From assembly GCA_034722275.1 (NCBI GenBank), contig JAYENW010000001.1:124001-188000 (forward strand): a DNA stretch of 64,000 nt, written 5' to 3'. The DNA is from M55B177 sp034722275. Its GTDB lineage: Bacteria; Chloroflexota; Dehalococcoidia; GIF9; AB-539-J10. The notes below the pieces were generated by a model. It was not told where the DNA came from. It did no database searches and was given only the letters and a program-made list of their open reading frames with translations. This document shows, piece after piece, positions 43,055 to 51,060 of the stretch. Made by a program: the position numbers and the translations under genes. Each line of letters opens with the position of its first letter. Position 1 is the first letter of the stretch.

Positions 43055-43761
43055 TCTTTCTCCTCTCGGCTAAGATTTGCCTTTTCCAGAAGTTCGGGGC
43101 GCCGTTTTGCTGTGCGTAAAATGGCTTCCCGCCGCCTCCAGCAAGCGATTTCTTGATGGTTTCCTGAGAACAAAACCGAGGGGATTTCCCATCCTCGGTA
43201 TACCTGTGGCCTGGTGTATTGGGGATATTCTAAAAGGCCATCGACATGGGAGTCAGTGCTTGATGATATCTCTGAACCAAGCGCTCCTGGAATAAGTCTG
43301 ACTATAGCGTCTACCACTGCGATGGCAGCTACCTCACCGCCGCTGAGGACATAGTCTCCAATACTGATTTCGTCTGTGGCCAAGTATTTATGTACTCTCT
43401 CATCTATGCCCTCATAATGGCCACAGATTAGCATGAGATGAGGTCGGAGAGCTAATTCCTGAGCGATTTGTTGGTTAAACAAGCTGCCTGTTGGTGTGAG
43501 CAAAATAATGGGTAGCTCGCTTACATTAAACTGCTGCTTTACTGCTTCTACCGCCTCGAAAATGGGCTCTGGCTTAAGAACCATCCCAGGGCCGCCTCCG
43601 TAAGAATAATCATCTGCGGTATGATGTTTGTCATGGGTGTAATCCCGAATGTTGTGAGTTGCAATTTCTACTATGTCCCTCTCGTTAGCTCTCTTAATAA
43701 TGCTTTGCTCAAAGGGAGAAGTAAGCATCTCAGGGAAAAGACAAAATATGTCAATTCGCAT
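43021..43761 (-). CDS. trmD: tRNA (guanine37-N1)-methyltransferase
   Basis: Makes m1G37 in tRNAs read by CCN, CUN and CGG codons and prevents frameshifting. The 246-residue SPOUT (trefoil-knot) enzyme shows PGMVLKPEPIF near 57-67, LLTPTG near 86, ICGHYEGIDERV near 112-123 and SIGDYVLSGGE near 132-142. It is followed by rplS as usual, but the common upstream partners rpsP, ffh and rimM are absent. Confidence 0.97.
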   Translation of the reverse strand: MRIDIFCLFPEMLTSPFEQSIIKRANERDIVEIATHNIRDYTHDKHHTADDYSYGGGPGMVLKPEPIFEAVEAVKQQFNVSELPIILLTPTGSLFNQQIAQELALRPHLMLICGHYEGIDERVHKYLATDEISIGDYVLSGGEVAAIAVVDAIVRLIPGALGSEISSSTDSHVDGLLEYPQYTRPQVYRGWEIPSVLFSGNHQEIACWRRREAILRTAKRRPELLEKANLSREEKEWIFKKLSNIK

Positions 43762-43909
43762 AGGACTGCCTCTATAATGTTCCTTTTTGATTTATGATTC
43801 TTTGCCCCTTGTATTAGCACAAAAGTTAAGCGATTCATCTTAGCATATGAAAAGACATAAGAAAAGTTAGAAAATTCTTGAATTTTCTTGGAAACAGAGC
43901 AAAAAACCC

Positions 43910-43940
43910 TTGACAAAATAGAGGTATAGAGGTTTACAAT
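43910..43940 (+). promoter_or_regulatory. Promoter of the mraZ-rsmH-ftsA-ftsZ cluster
   Basis: A perfect TTGACA (43910-43915) is followed after 19 bases by TACAAT (43935-43940). The spacer is long, but the tandem repeats just downstream support a regulated promoter here. About 105 bases separate it from the mraZ ATG. Confidence 0.5.
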
Positions 43941-43943
43941 AGA

Positions 43944-43970
43944 AAAGTGGGGGAAAGTGGGGAAAAAGGG
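43944..43970 (+). promoter_or_regulatory. Tandem MraZ-type operator repeats
   Basis: Three direct repeats with an exact 10-base period start at 43944, 43954 and 43964: AAAGTGG, AAAGTGG and a degenerate AAAAGGG. MraZ is known to bind tandem GTGG-containing repeats one helical turn apart in front of its own operon. The repeats begin at the predicted transcription start, so binding would block the promoter. Confidence 0.65.
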
Positions 43971-44046
43971 AAGGAAAAGGTAAGCATGATAGAGAGTGTG
44001 GGATGCTACCTGATTTTTGCTAAATGTGAGGTGCTCCGAGGTAAAT

Positions 44047-44472
44047 ATGTTTTTTGGCGAACACGAATATAAAGTAGATGAAAAAGGGAGAACACCTCTG
44101 CCGCCAAAATTCAGACGGCAGATGAAGGAAGGGCTGATATTAATCAAGGGGACAGAAAAATGCATTTTGGCTTATCCCGTAGCTGAGTGGAAAAGGTTGG
44201 CCGACAGTCTGGCAAAAACGGTGGCGCCGGCTAATTTGAGGAAACTGAATCGCGCTATTTTCGGGTCCGCTTTCAGCGCTTCTTTTGATGGACAGGGCAG
44301 GATAATCTTGCCAGTTCCCTTACGCGATTATGCTGCGATTGGTGACACCGTCATTATTGTGGGAGCCAACAACTATGTAGAACTTTGGGAAAAGGAACTT
44401 TGGGAGAAAGAAAAAGCTTCAGATGAACAGGAGGCATCTCAGATAATCGAGAGTTTCGGAGCACAGCTGTGA
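44047..44472 (+). CDS. mraZ: Transcriptional regulator MraZ
   Basis: DNA-binding protein that controls the division gene cluster. The 141-residue protein has two AbrB-like SpoVT/MraZ domains: MFFGEHEYKVDEKGRTPLPPKFR at the N-terminus (first 23 residues, DEKGR motif) and SFDGQGRIILPVPLRDYA near 80-97. The frame is open a further 30 bases upstream, but the ATG at 44047 has GAGGT before it and gives the standard N-terminus. Likely autoregulated through the repeats at 43944-43970. Confidence 0.95.
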   Translation: MFFGEHEYKVDEKGRTPLPPKFRRQMKEGLILIKGTEKCILAYPVAEWKRLADSLAKTVAPANLRKLNRAIFGSAFSASFDGQGRIILPVPLRDYAAIGDTVIIVGANNYVELWEKELWEKEKASDEQEASQIIESFGAQL

Positions 44473-45374
44473 AGTTGACTATGTCTTTGCCTATCCATAT
44501 ACCTGTGTTGCTTGGTGAAGTCCTCGAAGGATTACGACCTCAACCGGGAGGATATTTTATTGACTGTACGGTAGGCTTGGGTGGGCATGCTTCTGCCATA
44601 TTGGAAAGGATTTCACCTTCTGGGAAACTTTTAGGTATTGACGCTGACTCTGAAGCTCTGAGAATAGCTGAAAGTGAACTTGACAGCTATCATGAATCGG
44701 TTGTTTTAATTAACGATAATTTTATCAATCTGGAAGCCATTTGTAGCGAACACCATTTTTGTCCGGTTGATGGTATCCTTTTTGACCTTGGTGTTTCTTC
44801 CCTGCAACTGGATACAGCCCAACGCGGCTTTAGCTTTCAGCGTGATGCTCCTCTGGATATGAGGTTTAGCTGCGAACAAGAACTGACTGCAGCTGATATC
44901 GTGAATAGTTTCCCTGAACGAAAGCTAGCCCTTATCATAAATGAGTATGGAGAAGAGCATTACAGCCGGCGGATATCCCGCCTCATCGTACGAAATCGCC
45001 CTATCTCTACTACATTACAGCTTGCTCGAATTGTGGAGCAGGCTCTAGGGAGCAAACATACTAAAATTCATCCCGCCACAAGAACTTTTATGGCGCTTCG
45101 CATTGCAGTCAATAGCGAACTCAAAAACCTGGAAGCGGCCTTGAAGCAGACTATTGGCCTTCTTTGTCCTGGCGGAAGGTTGGTAGTTATCAGCTATCAC
45201 TCTTTAGAAGACCGTATAGTCAAGCAATTCATGCGATGTGAGGCCAGCAGCTATGAGCATAATCCTACCTTAAAGCTCATATCAAGGAAGGTCATCAAAC
45301 CTACTTCGTTGGAGACAGAATCCAACCCGCGCAGTCGCAGCGCTAGGTTAAGAGTAGCTGAGCGATTCAACTAA
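44469..45374 (+). CDS. rsmH: 16S rRNA (cytosine1402-N4)-methyltransferase
   Basis: Methylates C1402 in the decoding centre. The 301-residue protein has the HIPVLLGEVLEGL opening, a SAM site FIDCTVGLGGHASAILE near 31-47, DGILFDLGVSSLQLD near 104-118 and the C-terminal SYHSLEDRIVKQFM near 238-251. GTG at 44469 overlaps the mraZ stop (GTGA); the ATG at 44481 would also keep the family core. The next gene is ftsA, with no ftsL, ftsI or mur genes between. Confidence 0.95.
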   Translation: MKLTMSLPIHIPVLLGEVLEGLRPQPGGYFIDCTVGLGGHASAILERISPSGKLLGIDADSEALRIAESELDSYHESVVLINDNFINLEAICSEHHFCPVDGILFDLGVSSLQLDTAQRGFSFQRDAPLDMRFSCEQELTAADIVNSFPERKLALIINEYGEEHYSRRISRLIVRNRPISTTLQLARIVEQALGSKHTKIHPATRTFMALRIAVNSELKNLEAALKQTIGLLCPGGRLVVISYHSLEDRIVKQFMRCEASSYEHNPTLKLISRKVIKPTSLETESNPRSRSARLRVAERFN

Positions 45375-45408
45375 AAAGGCAGCATCCATAAAAATAAAGG
45401 AGGTAAAG

Positions 45409-46635
45409 ATGGCTAAACTAAAGAGAATTTTTTCTGCTATTGATGTAGGCACAACTAAAGTAGCCACTATTGTAGCTAACGCCAAAGCACAAGACGACAT
45501 TGAAGTTTTAGGTGTGGGAACTGTTCCCTGCCACGGCTTGCATAAAGGCATTGTAGTTAACATAGATGAAGCCAGGCAATCTATCGCTGCCTCAATAAAG
45601 GAAGCTCAGAGAATCAGTGGAATGCGCGTAGACTCTGTATATGTTGGGGTTACTGGCAGGCATGTAACTAGTTTGAATAATCGAGGGGTTGTAGCTATTC
45701 CCAGAGATGACCGCTTAGTACGCCCCCAAGACCTGAAGCGAGTATTGTCAGCAGCCCGTACCAATGTCCCCGTTCCTGAAGGTAAACGCGTACTACATGC
45801 TATCCCCCGCTATTATGCTCTGGATAGACAAGAGAGAGTAAAAGAGCCGGTAGGTATGCATGGAGCCAGGCTAGATGTGGAAACCCATATTGTCACTGCC
45901 TCGATAACCTCAATACAAAATTTGGCCAAATGCGTCCGAAGCATTGGTATTGATGTTGAAGATCTGGTCTTGGAGCCTTTGGCTAGTGGCGAAGCAGTAT
46001 TGACTCCGGAGGAAAGAGAATCTGGCGTGATTATGGCTGATATTGGTGGTGGCACCACTGATGTTGCTGTATTCAAGAATGGCAGCATTTATCATACCGC
46101 GATCATCCCGGTAGCTGGCTATCAGGTGACCAGTGATCTCTCAATCGGTTTGGGTTTGCCTTTCGAAATAGCTGAGAAAATGAAGAAGCAGTATGCCGAT
46201 ATGACGCCAAACTTAGAGATTGATGAGAAAGCCCGGGTGGGTATTGAAAATGGACATAGCGCCTCTTACCACGATCTGTGTGACATCATTCATTCTCGAA
46301 TGGAAGAACTATTGCAGTTGATACTTTTAGAGATGCCTACTACTGATTATCGCTCCTTGGCGCCTTGTGGTTTGGTTCTTACCGGCGGCACGTCTAACCT
46401 CGCTGGACTTGATGAATTGGGACAAACAGTGTTGCAAATGCCAGTGCGGATAGGCAGACCTTTGAGCAGAGGTATTTATGGTATCGCTGATATTCTCCAT
46501 GATCCTGCTTATGCCACTACCTTGGGATTAATTCTGTGGCGGGTAGGGGGTAAAACCGGCTCAGAGTTTAAGCTGCACAGAAGTGGTCCCTGGAGCGCCT
46601 TCATCGGTTTGGTGAAAAAATTGTTTCGCAGTTAA
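45409..46635 (+). CDS. ftsA: Cell division protein FtsA
   Basis: Actin-like protein that ties FtsZ filaments to the membrane. The 408-residue protein has the phosphate-1 motif AIDVGTTKVATIVA near 10-23, the SHS2/1C insertion (about 85-165) and phosphate-2 ADIGGGTTDVAVF near 207-219. The C-terminal WSAFIGLVKKLFRS is a basic amphipathic helix suited for membrane binding. GGAGG precedes the ATG and ftsZ follows after 20 bases. Confidence 0.96.
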   Translation: MAKLKRIFSAIDVGTTKVATIVANAKAQDDIEVLGVGTVPCHGLHKGIVVNIDEARQSIAASIKEAQRISGMRVDSVYVGVTGRHVTSLNNRGVVAIPRDDRLVRPQDLKRVLSAARTNVPVPEGKRVLHAIPRYYALDRQERVKEPVGMHGARLDVETHIVTASITSIQNLAKCVRSIGIDVEDLVLEPLASGEAVLTPEERESGVIMADIGGGTTDVAVFKNGSIYHTAIIPVAGYQVTSDLSIGLGLPFEIAEKMKKQYADMTPNLEIDEKARVGIENGHSASYHDLCDIIHSRMEELLQLILLEMPTTDYRSLAPCGLVLTGGTSNLAGLDELGQTVLQMPVRIGRPLSRGIYGIADILHDPAYATTLGLILWRVGGKTGSEFKLHRSGPWSAFIGLVKKLFRS

Positions 46636-46655
46636 TTTAAGGAAAGGAGGTTAAA

Positions 46656-47789
46656 ATGGCAAAGCAAATTTATACTCCAGGAGTAGCAAAAATTAAGGCC
46701 ATAGGTATTGGTGGTGGTGGTTGCAATGCCATCACGCGCATGGTTCGTGAAGGAATTAAAGGTGTTGATTTCATCGCTATGAATACTGATGGACAGGCGC
46801 TCTCACTGGCTGAGGCATCCACCAGGATTCAACTCGGAGAAAAATTGACACGGGGGCTGGGTGCTGGAGGTGACCATAAAATTGGAGCCAAGGCAGCGGA
46901 GGAAAGTCGACAAGAGATAGATGATCTTGTTGAAGGGTCTGACATGGTGTTTATCACTGCTGGCATGGGTGGTGGTACAGGTACCGGTGGCATTCCGGTT
47001 GTAGCTGAGATCGCCAAACAATCTGGTGCTCTTACTATCGCGGTGGTAACCAAGCCATTCGGTTTTGAGGGGACACACAGAGCTGAAGTAGGTGAGGAAG
47101 GTTTGCTGACCTTGAGCGACAAGGTCGATACATTAATTATTATACCCAATGACCGCTTGCTTCAACTCTGCGATGCCAAGACAACCATAGAGGGTGCATT
47201 TGGTTTGGCGAATGATGCTCTTCGCTTGGGGGTCAAAGCTATTTCTGAGGTGGTTACCGTTCCTGGTTTGATTAACCTTGACTTCGCTGATATCAGGTCA
47301 GTGATGAAGGATGCTGGTCCTGCTTGGATGTCTGTGGGCAGAGCCAGTGGGCAAAACCGTGCTGCCGAAGCTGCTAAAATAGCTCTAGCCAGTCCTTTGC
47401 TTGATGTGGCTGTAGCTGGTGCCAAAGGTGTCCTGTTCAACATTACCGGAGGCTCAAGTCTTACCTTATTTGAGTGCAACGAGGCTGCTCAAGTGATTAC
47501 CCAGGCGGTTGACTCCGAGGCTAATGTAATATTCGGTGTAGTGTTTAATCCTGAGATGGATGGTGAAGTTGAGCTCACTATCATTGCTACAGGTTTTGTT
47601 ACCCAGTATGGCCAGAAGAGAAGTGCTGTTGAGAACCTGCGCCGCTTGATAAAGGGAGACTCTGAAGTTCTGGATGTGCCTTCTTTCTTACGCCGCTCAC
47701 AACGCTTCCCTGCCTATAATAATGTAATAGGTAATTCCCCAAGCACTAAGCCAGTAGTTCCAACACCGTATAAAGTGTCTAAGCGGTAA
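46656..47789 (+). CDS. ftsZ: Cell division protein FtsZ
   Basis: Tubulin-like GTPase of the division ring. The 377-residue protein has GIGGGGCNAITRM near 18, the tubulin signature GMGGGTGTGG near 105-114 and the T7 loop NLDFADIRSVMKDAG near 207-221. The C-terminal peptide that binds FtsA, DVPSFLRR near 342-349, comes only about 20 residues after the globular domain and is followed by about 28 further residues; in most bacteria it sits at the very end of a long linker. AAAGGAGG is an ideal ribosome site. A terminator follows at 47808-47840. Confidence 0.97.
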   Translation: MAKQIYTPGVAKIKAIGIGGGGCNAITRMVREGIKGVDFIAMNTDGQALSLAEASTRIQLGEKLTRGLGAGGDHKIGAKAAEESRQEIDDLVEGSDMVFITAGMGGGTGTGGIPVVAEIAKQSGALTIAVVTKPFGFEGTHRAEVGEEGLLTLSDKVDTLIIIPNDRLLQLCDAKTTIEGAFGLANDALRLGVKAISEVVTVPGLINLDFADIRSVMKDAGPAWMSVGRASGQNRAAEAAKIALASPLLDVAVAGAKGVLFNITGGSSLTLFECNEAAQVITQAVDSEANVIFGVVFNPEMDGEVELTIIATGFVTQYGQKRSAVENLRRLIKGDSEVLDVPSFLRRSQRFPAYNNVIGNSPSTKPVVPTPYKVSKR

Positions 47790-47807
47790 ACCTAAACTTC
47801 TTTGGAT

Positions 47808-47840
47808 AAAAGGGGGCAGCTATAGCTGCCCCCTTTTATT
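47808..47840 (+). terminator. Rho-independent terminator after ftsZ
   Basis: A perfect 22-base palindrome (47812-47833, arms GGGGGCAGCTA and its complement) is flanked by four A before and four T after. The A/T flanks let the hairpin end transcription in either direction. It closes the mraZ-ftsZ cluster. Confidence 0.9.
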
Positions 47841-47890
47841 ATTGTCAACAAAAAATAATCTCATATCCTCATCAAAAGTAGGTGAAAAGG

Positions 47891-47919
47891 TTGAATTTTA
47901 CTACATTTAGTGGTACAAT
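47891..47919 (+). promoter_or_regulatory. Promoter of nrdR-nrdJ
   Basis: TTGAAT (47891-47896) and TACAAT (47914-47919) are 17 bases apart. The first NrdR-like box lies in the spacer between them, so a bound repressor would exclude RNA polymerase. Confidence 0.6.
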
Positions 47920-47942
47920 ACTAATATAACACAATTTGTGGT
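47900..47942 (+). promoter_or_regulatory. Pair of NrdR-box-like inverted repeats
   Basis: Box 1 is ACTACATTTAGT (47900-47911), with ACTA/TAGT arms; box 2 is CACAATTTGTG (47930-47940), an inverted repeat around a central T. Their centres are about 30 bases apart, close to three helical turns, as for known NrdR operators. Both resemble the consensus ACACwATATATwGTGT only in part. Confidence 0.5.
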
Positions 47943-47948
47943 GGGATT

Positions 47949-48464
47949 ATGAAATGTCCCTATTGTGATGGAATACAGTCTAAGGTGGTAGATTCACGAG
48001 CTGTGAATGATGGGATAAGGCGGCGGAGGCAATGTCGCTTTTGTGGTACTCGTTTTACTACCTATGAGCGTATTCAGATGCACAAGATTTTTGTAGTTAA
48101 GAAAGACAAACGGCGCGAGGAGTTTAACCGAGAGAAGCTCTTTCAGGGCATCCGCAAAGCTTGTGAGAAACGCCCTTTACCTGCAGGCGCTATTGATAAG
48201 CTCGTAGATAATATTGAGGCTGAGCTCTACGAAAAAGGCAAAAATGAAGTGCCCAGTTCTCTTATTGGCGACTTGGTTATGGAGGAATTGAGAAAATTGG
48301 ACCGTATCGCTTATATTCGTTTTGCTAGTGTTTATCGAGAATTCGCTGATATAGGCGAGTTGAAACAGGTAGTGGATAACTTGGCTGTTGATGGAGTTAC
48401 CGTATCAGTCAATCAGTTGCCCATGTTGTCTTCCAAAAAGATAAGTCCCTTGGGGAATTGTTGA
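47949..48464 (+). CDS. nrdR: Transcriptional repressor NrdR
   Basis: Senses dATP/ATP and represses ribonucleotide reductase genes. The 171-residue protein has an N-terminal zinc ribbon (CPYCDG...CRFCGTRFTTYER, residues 3-41) and an ATP-cone domain (about 48-138). The effector and its main target, nrdJ, are adjacent (9 bases), a clear functional link, and the boxes upstream suggest that it represses its own operon. Confidence 0.97.
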   Translation: MKCPYCDGIQSKVVDSRAVNDGIRRRRQCRFCGTRFTTYERIQMHKIFVVKKDKRREEFNREKLFQGIRKACEKRPLPAGAIDKLVDNIEAELYEKGKNEVPSSLIGDLVMEELRKLDRIAYIRFASVYREFADIGELKQVVDNLAVDGVTVSVNQLPMLSSKKISPLGNC

Positions 48465-48473
48465 GGTGTAAGA

Positions 48474-51023
48474 ATGTCTGGGACAGGTAGAAAAGCGAGC
48501 CAAAAAGTTATTGGTAAAGGCAGAGTAGCCAGAGCTGTCTTCTCTGCTGCTGAATCTATCGGGGTAAGCGATAGAAAATTTTTGGAAAAGTTCACTGAGC
48601 AGTTGAGCCAGCGTCTGGGGGTAGCTCAACCTCTGCCTGGCATGGAGGAATTTGTTCTGCCAAGAACTAGCCGTTCTCTTCCCTCTTCAAAGGTTAGGGA
48701 CACAATGGAGGGAGTTTCAGCCGTGGAAGAACTTTCCCCCCAATCCGGTAGCCAGATTGTTTCTGGCATCAAACTGAGTAGCAATGCCTTGAGGCTACTG
48801 GAAAGACGGTATTTGAGGAAAGATAAGGTGGGGAAAATTATTGAGACTCCTGAGGATTTATTTCGTCGTGTGGCCCGGCATATTGCCTCGGCTGAGCTTC
48901 TTTATGATCCTGAGGCGGATATCTCTTTCTGGGAGGAAAAATTTTACCAGTTGATGGCGAATCTGGATTTTCTACCCAATTCACCTACGTTGATGAATGC
49001 TGGACGCGAACTGGGACAGTTATCAGCTTGTTTTGTTATTCCCATTGATGACTTCATAGAATCTATTTTTGATGCTGTTAAACATACTGCTTTAATTCAT
49101 AAAAGTGGGGGAGGCACAGGTTTTTCCTTTTCGCGGCTCAGGCCAGAGAGTGATAGAGTTGGCTCTACTGGTGGGGTAGCGAGCGGTCCTGTTTCCTTTA
49201 TGCGGGCCTTTGATACCACTACTGATGTGATAAAGCAAGGCGGCATGCGCCGCGGAGCTAATATGGCTGTTCTTAAGGTCGACCATCCTGATATCATGAA
49301 ATTTATCACAGTTAAAGATGACTCTCAGGCTCTAACCAATTTTAACCTTTCTGTAGCGATTAGCGATAGCTTTATGGAGGCGGAGGAAGAGGGTGATGAC
49401 TATGATCTGGTTAATCCGCGAAATGGTGAGAGAATGGGTAAAGTTAATGCCAGGGAAGTATTCGATAAAATAGTTAATATGGCCTGGCGTACTGGTGACC
49501 CTGGCGTTGTTTTTATTGACCAGATAAATCGACATAACCCTACTCCCAATTTAGGCGAAATAGAAAGTACCAACCCCTGTGGTGAACAACCTTTACTCCC
49601 CTATGAGTCCTGTAACCTGGGTTCTATAAACTTGGCAAAAATAATAGTCTGTCAAGATGGTCAATCGGCACAGGTTGATTATGTGAGGTTGGCTCAAATT
49701 GTTACATTGGCAGTGCGATTTCTTGATGATGTCATTGATGTTAACCAGTTCCCTTTGCCTCAGATTGCTGAAGCTACAAAAGCTACTAGAAAAATAGGTT
49801 TGGGAGTGATGGGATTTGCCGATATGTTGATACAGCTTGGTATTCCCTATGATAGCGAAGAAGCAATTAAGGCTGCAGAACAAATCATGAGTTTCATATC
49901 CGAAGAAGCGAATAAGGCGTCAATGGAGCTGGCAGCACAAAGAGGTGTTTTCCCTGCCTTTGTGGGTAGTATTTATGATGTTCCTGATGGCCCTCGTTTT
50001 CGCAACGCTTCCCGGACTACCATTGCTCCTACCGGGAGTCTCTCCATAATTGCTAACTGCTCCAGTGGCATTGAACCCGTGTATGCCTTGAGTTATGTCC
50101 GCCACATTCTAGAAGGCGAAGAATTTGTTGAGGTAAATCCTTATTTTGAGGAGGTGGCCCAAAAGGGCGGTTTCTATTCATCAGAGTTGATGAGAGAATT
50201 AGCTGAAGGGAAAAAGTTGAGAGACTTCCCTGATATTTCTGAAGAGGTTAAAAGAAATTTTGTCGCTGCCAATGATGTAACCCCTGAGTGGCATGTTAGG
50301 ATACAAGCAGCTTTCCAAAGATATACTGATAGCGCTGTATCCAAAACGGTGAATTTTCCCTACGAAGCAACGCCTGAGGATGTCAGAAAGGTCTATATGC
50401 TGGCTTACCAAAAAGGTTTAAAAGGCATTACCATTTACCGCGATAGGAGCCGTGCGAGCCAAGTTCTCACTGTGGGTGAAGGACTGAAAGAAGCCGAAGG
50501 CAAGCTGACTCCCAGAAAAAGACCTAAGGTTACTAAAGGTGTAACGGAGCGAGTGAATACCGGATGTGGATATATATATGTGACCGTGAATTTTGATGAA
50601 TGGGGAATATGTGAAGTTTTTTCTACTCTGGGGAAATCTGGTGGTTGTGCTGCAGCGCAGCTTGAGGCCATCAGCCGACTCATTTCATTAGCTTTAAGGT
50701 CAGGGGTTGATTTGGATTCCATTGTCAGGCAACTGCGTGGTATACGGTGTCCTTCCATTTCTTGGGAACAAGGACATGCTGTTATGTCCTGTGCTGATGC
50801 CATTGCTGGCGTTATTGAAAAATATGTCAGCCAGGGGTCTGCTGATCATCCTGGCTCTGGTTCTGAATATTCTGTATCTCGTCAGGCAGTTGAAAACTTG
50901 GGCAGTGAGACTTCAAGTTTTGGAAGTGGGATCACAGGCCAATGTCCTGAATGCGGGGGCCCCTTGATTTATCAAGAAGGGTGCAACATTTGCCTTGATT
51001 GCGGCTTTACTAAATGCGGATGA
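48474..51023 (+). CDS. nrdJ: Adenosylcobalamin-dependent ribonucleoside-diphosphate reductase (class II)
   Basis: Reduces ribonucleotides with an adenosylcobalamin-generated radical, without need for oxygen. The 849-residue protein shows the catalytic core PTLMNAGRELGQLSACFVIP near 172-191, the active-site NPCGEQPLLPYESCNLGSIN near 363-382, the phosphate-binding PTGSLSIIANCSSGIEP near 518-534, and a C-terminal zinc ribbon (CPECGG...CLDCGFTKCG, about 824-849) that probably carries the redox cysteines. I see no N-terminal ATP cone. Its cofactor is supplied by the adenosyltransferase encoded at 14848. Confidence 0.96.
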   Translation: MSGTGRKASQKVIGKGRVARAVFSAAESIGVSDRKFLEKFTEQLSQRLGVAQPLPGMEEFVLPRTSRSLPSSKVRDTMEGVSAVEELSPQSGSQIVSGIKLSSNALRLLERRYLRKDKVGKIIETPEDLFRRVARHIASAELLYDPEADISFWEEKFYQLMANLDFLPNSPTLMNAGRELGQLSACFVIPIDDFIESIFDAVKHTALIHKSGGGTGFSFSRLRPESDRVGSTGGVASGPVSFMRAFDTTTDVIKQGGMRRGANMAVLKVDHPDIMKFITVKDDSQALTNFNLSVAISDSFMEAEEEGDDYDLVNPRNGERMGKVNAREVFDKIVNMAWRTGDPGVVFIDQINRHNPTPNLGEIESTNPCGEQPLLPYESCNLGSINLAKIIVCQDGQSAQVDYVRLAQIVTLAVRFLDDVIDVNQFPLPQIAEATKATRKIGLGVMGFADMLIQLGIPYDSEEAIKAAEQIMSFISEEANKASMELAAQRGVFPAFVGSIYDVPDGPRFRNASRTTIAPTGSLSIIANCSSGIEPVYALSYVRHILEGEEFVEVNPYFEEVAQKGGFYSSELMRELAEGKKLRDFPDISEEVKRNFVAANDVTPEWHVRIQAAFQRYTDSAVSKTVNFPYEATPEDVRKVYMLAYQKGLKGITIYRDRSRASQVLTVGEGLKEAEGKLTPRKRPKVTKGVTERVNTGCGYIYVTVNFDEWGICEVFSTLGKSGGCAAAQLEAISRLISLALRSGVDLDSIVRQLRGIRCPSISWEQGHAVMSCADAIAGVIEKYVSQGSADHPGSGSEYSVSRQAVENLGSETSSFGSGITGQCPECGGPLIYQEGCNICLDCGFTKCG

Positions 51024-51060
51024 AGTCTAAACTCCTTTTTTCTTGACAGGGAAGATTGTG

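Noticed and set aside
43762..44046. Possible RNA gene in the trmD-mraZ gap
   Set aside because: No tRNA-like or conserved RNA fold is evident; the promoter and MraZ repeats explain the non-coding space.
51043..51048. TTGACA just after nrdJ as a -35 box
   Set aside because: No -10 box occurs 16-19 bases downstream, and the sequence overlaps the likely start region of the fusion gene.
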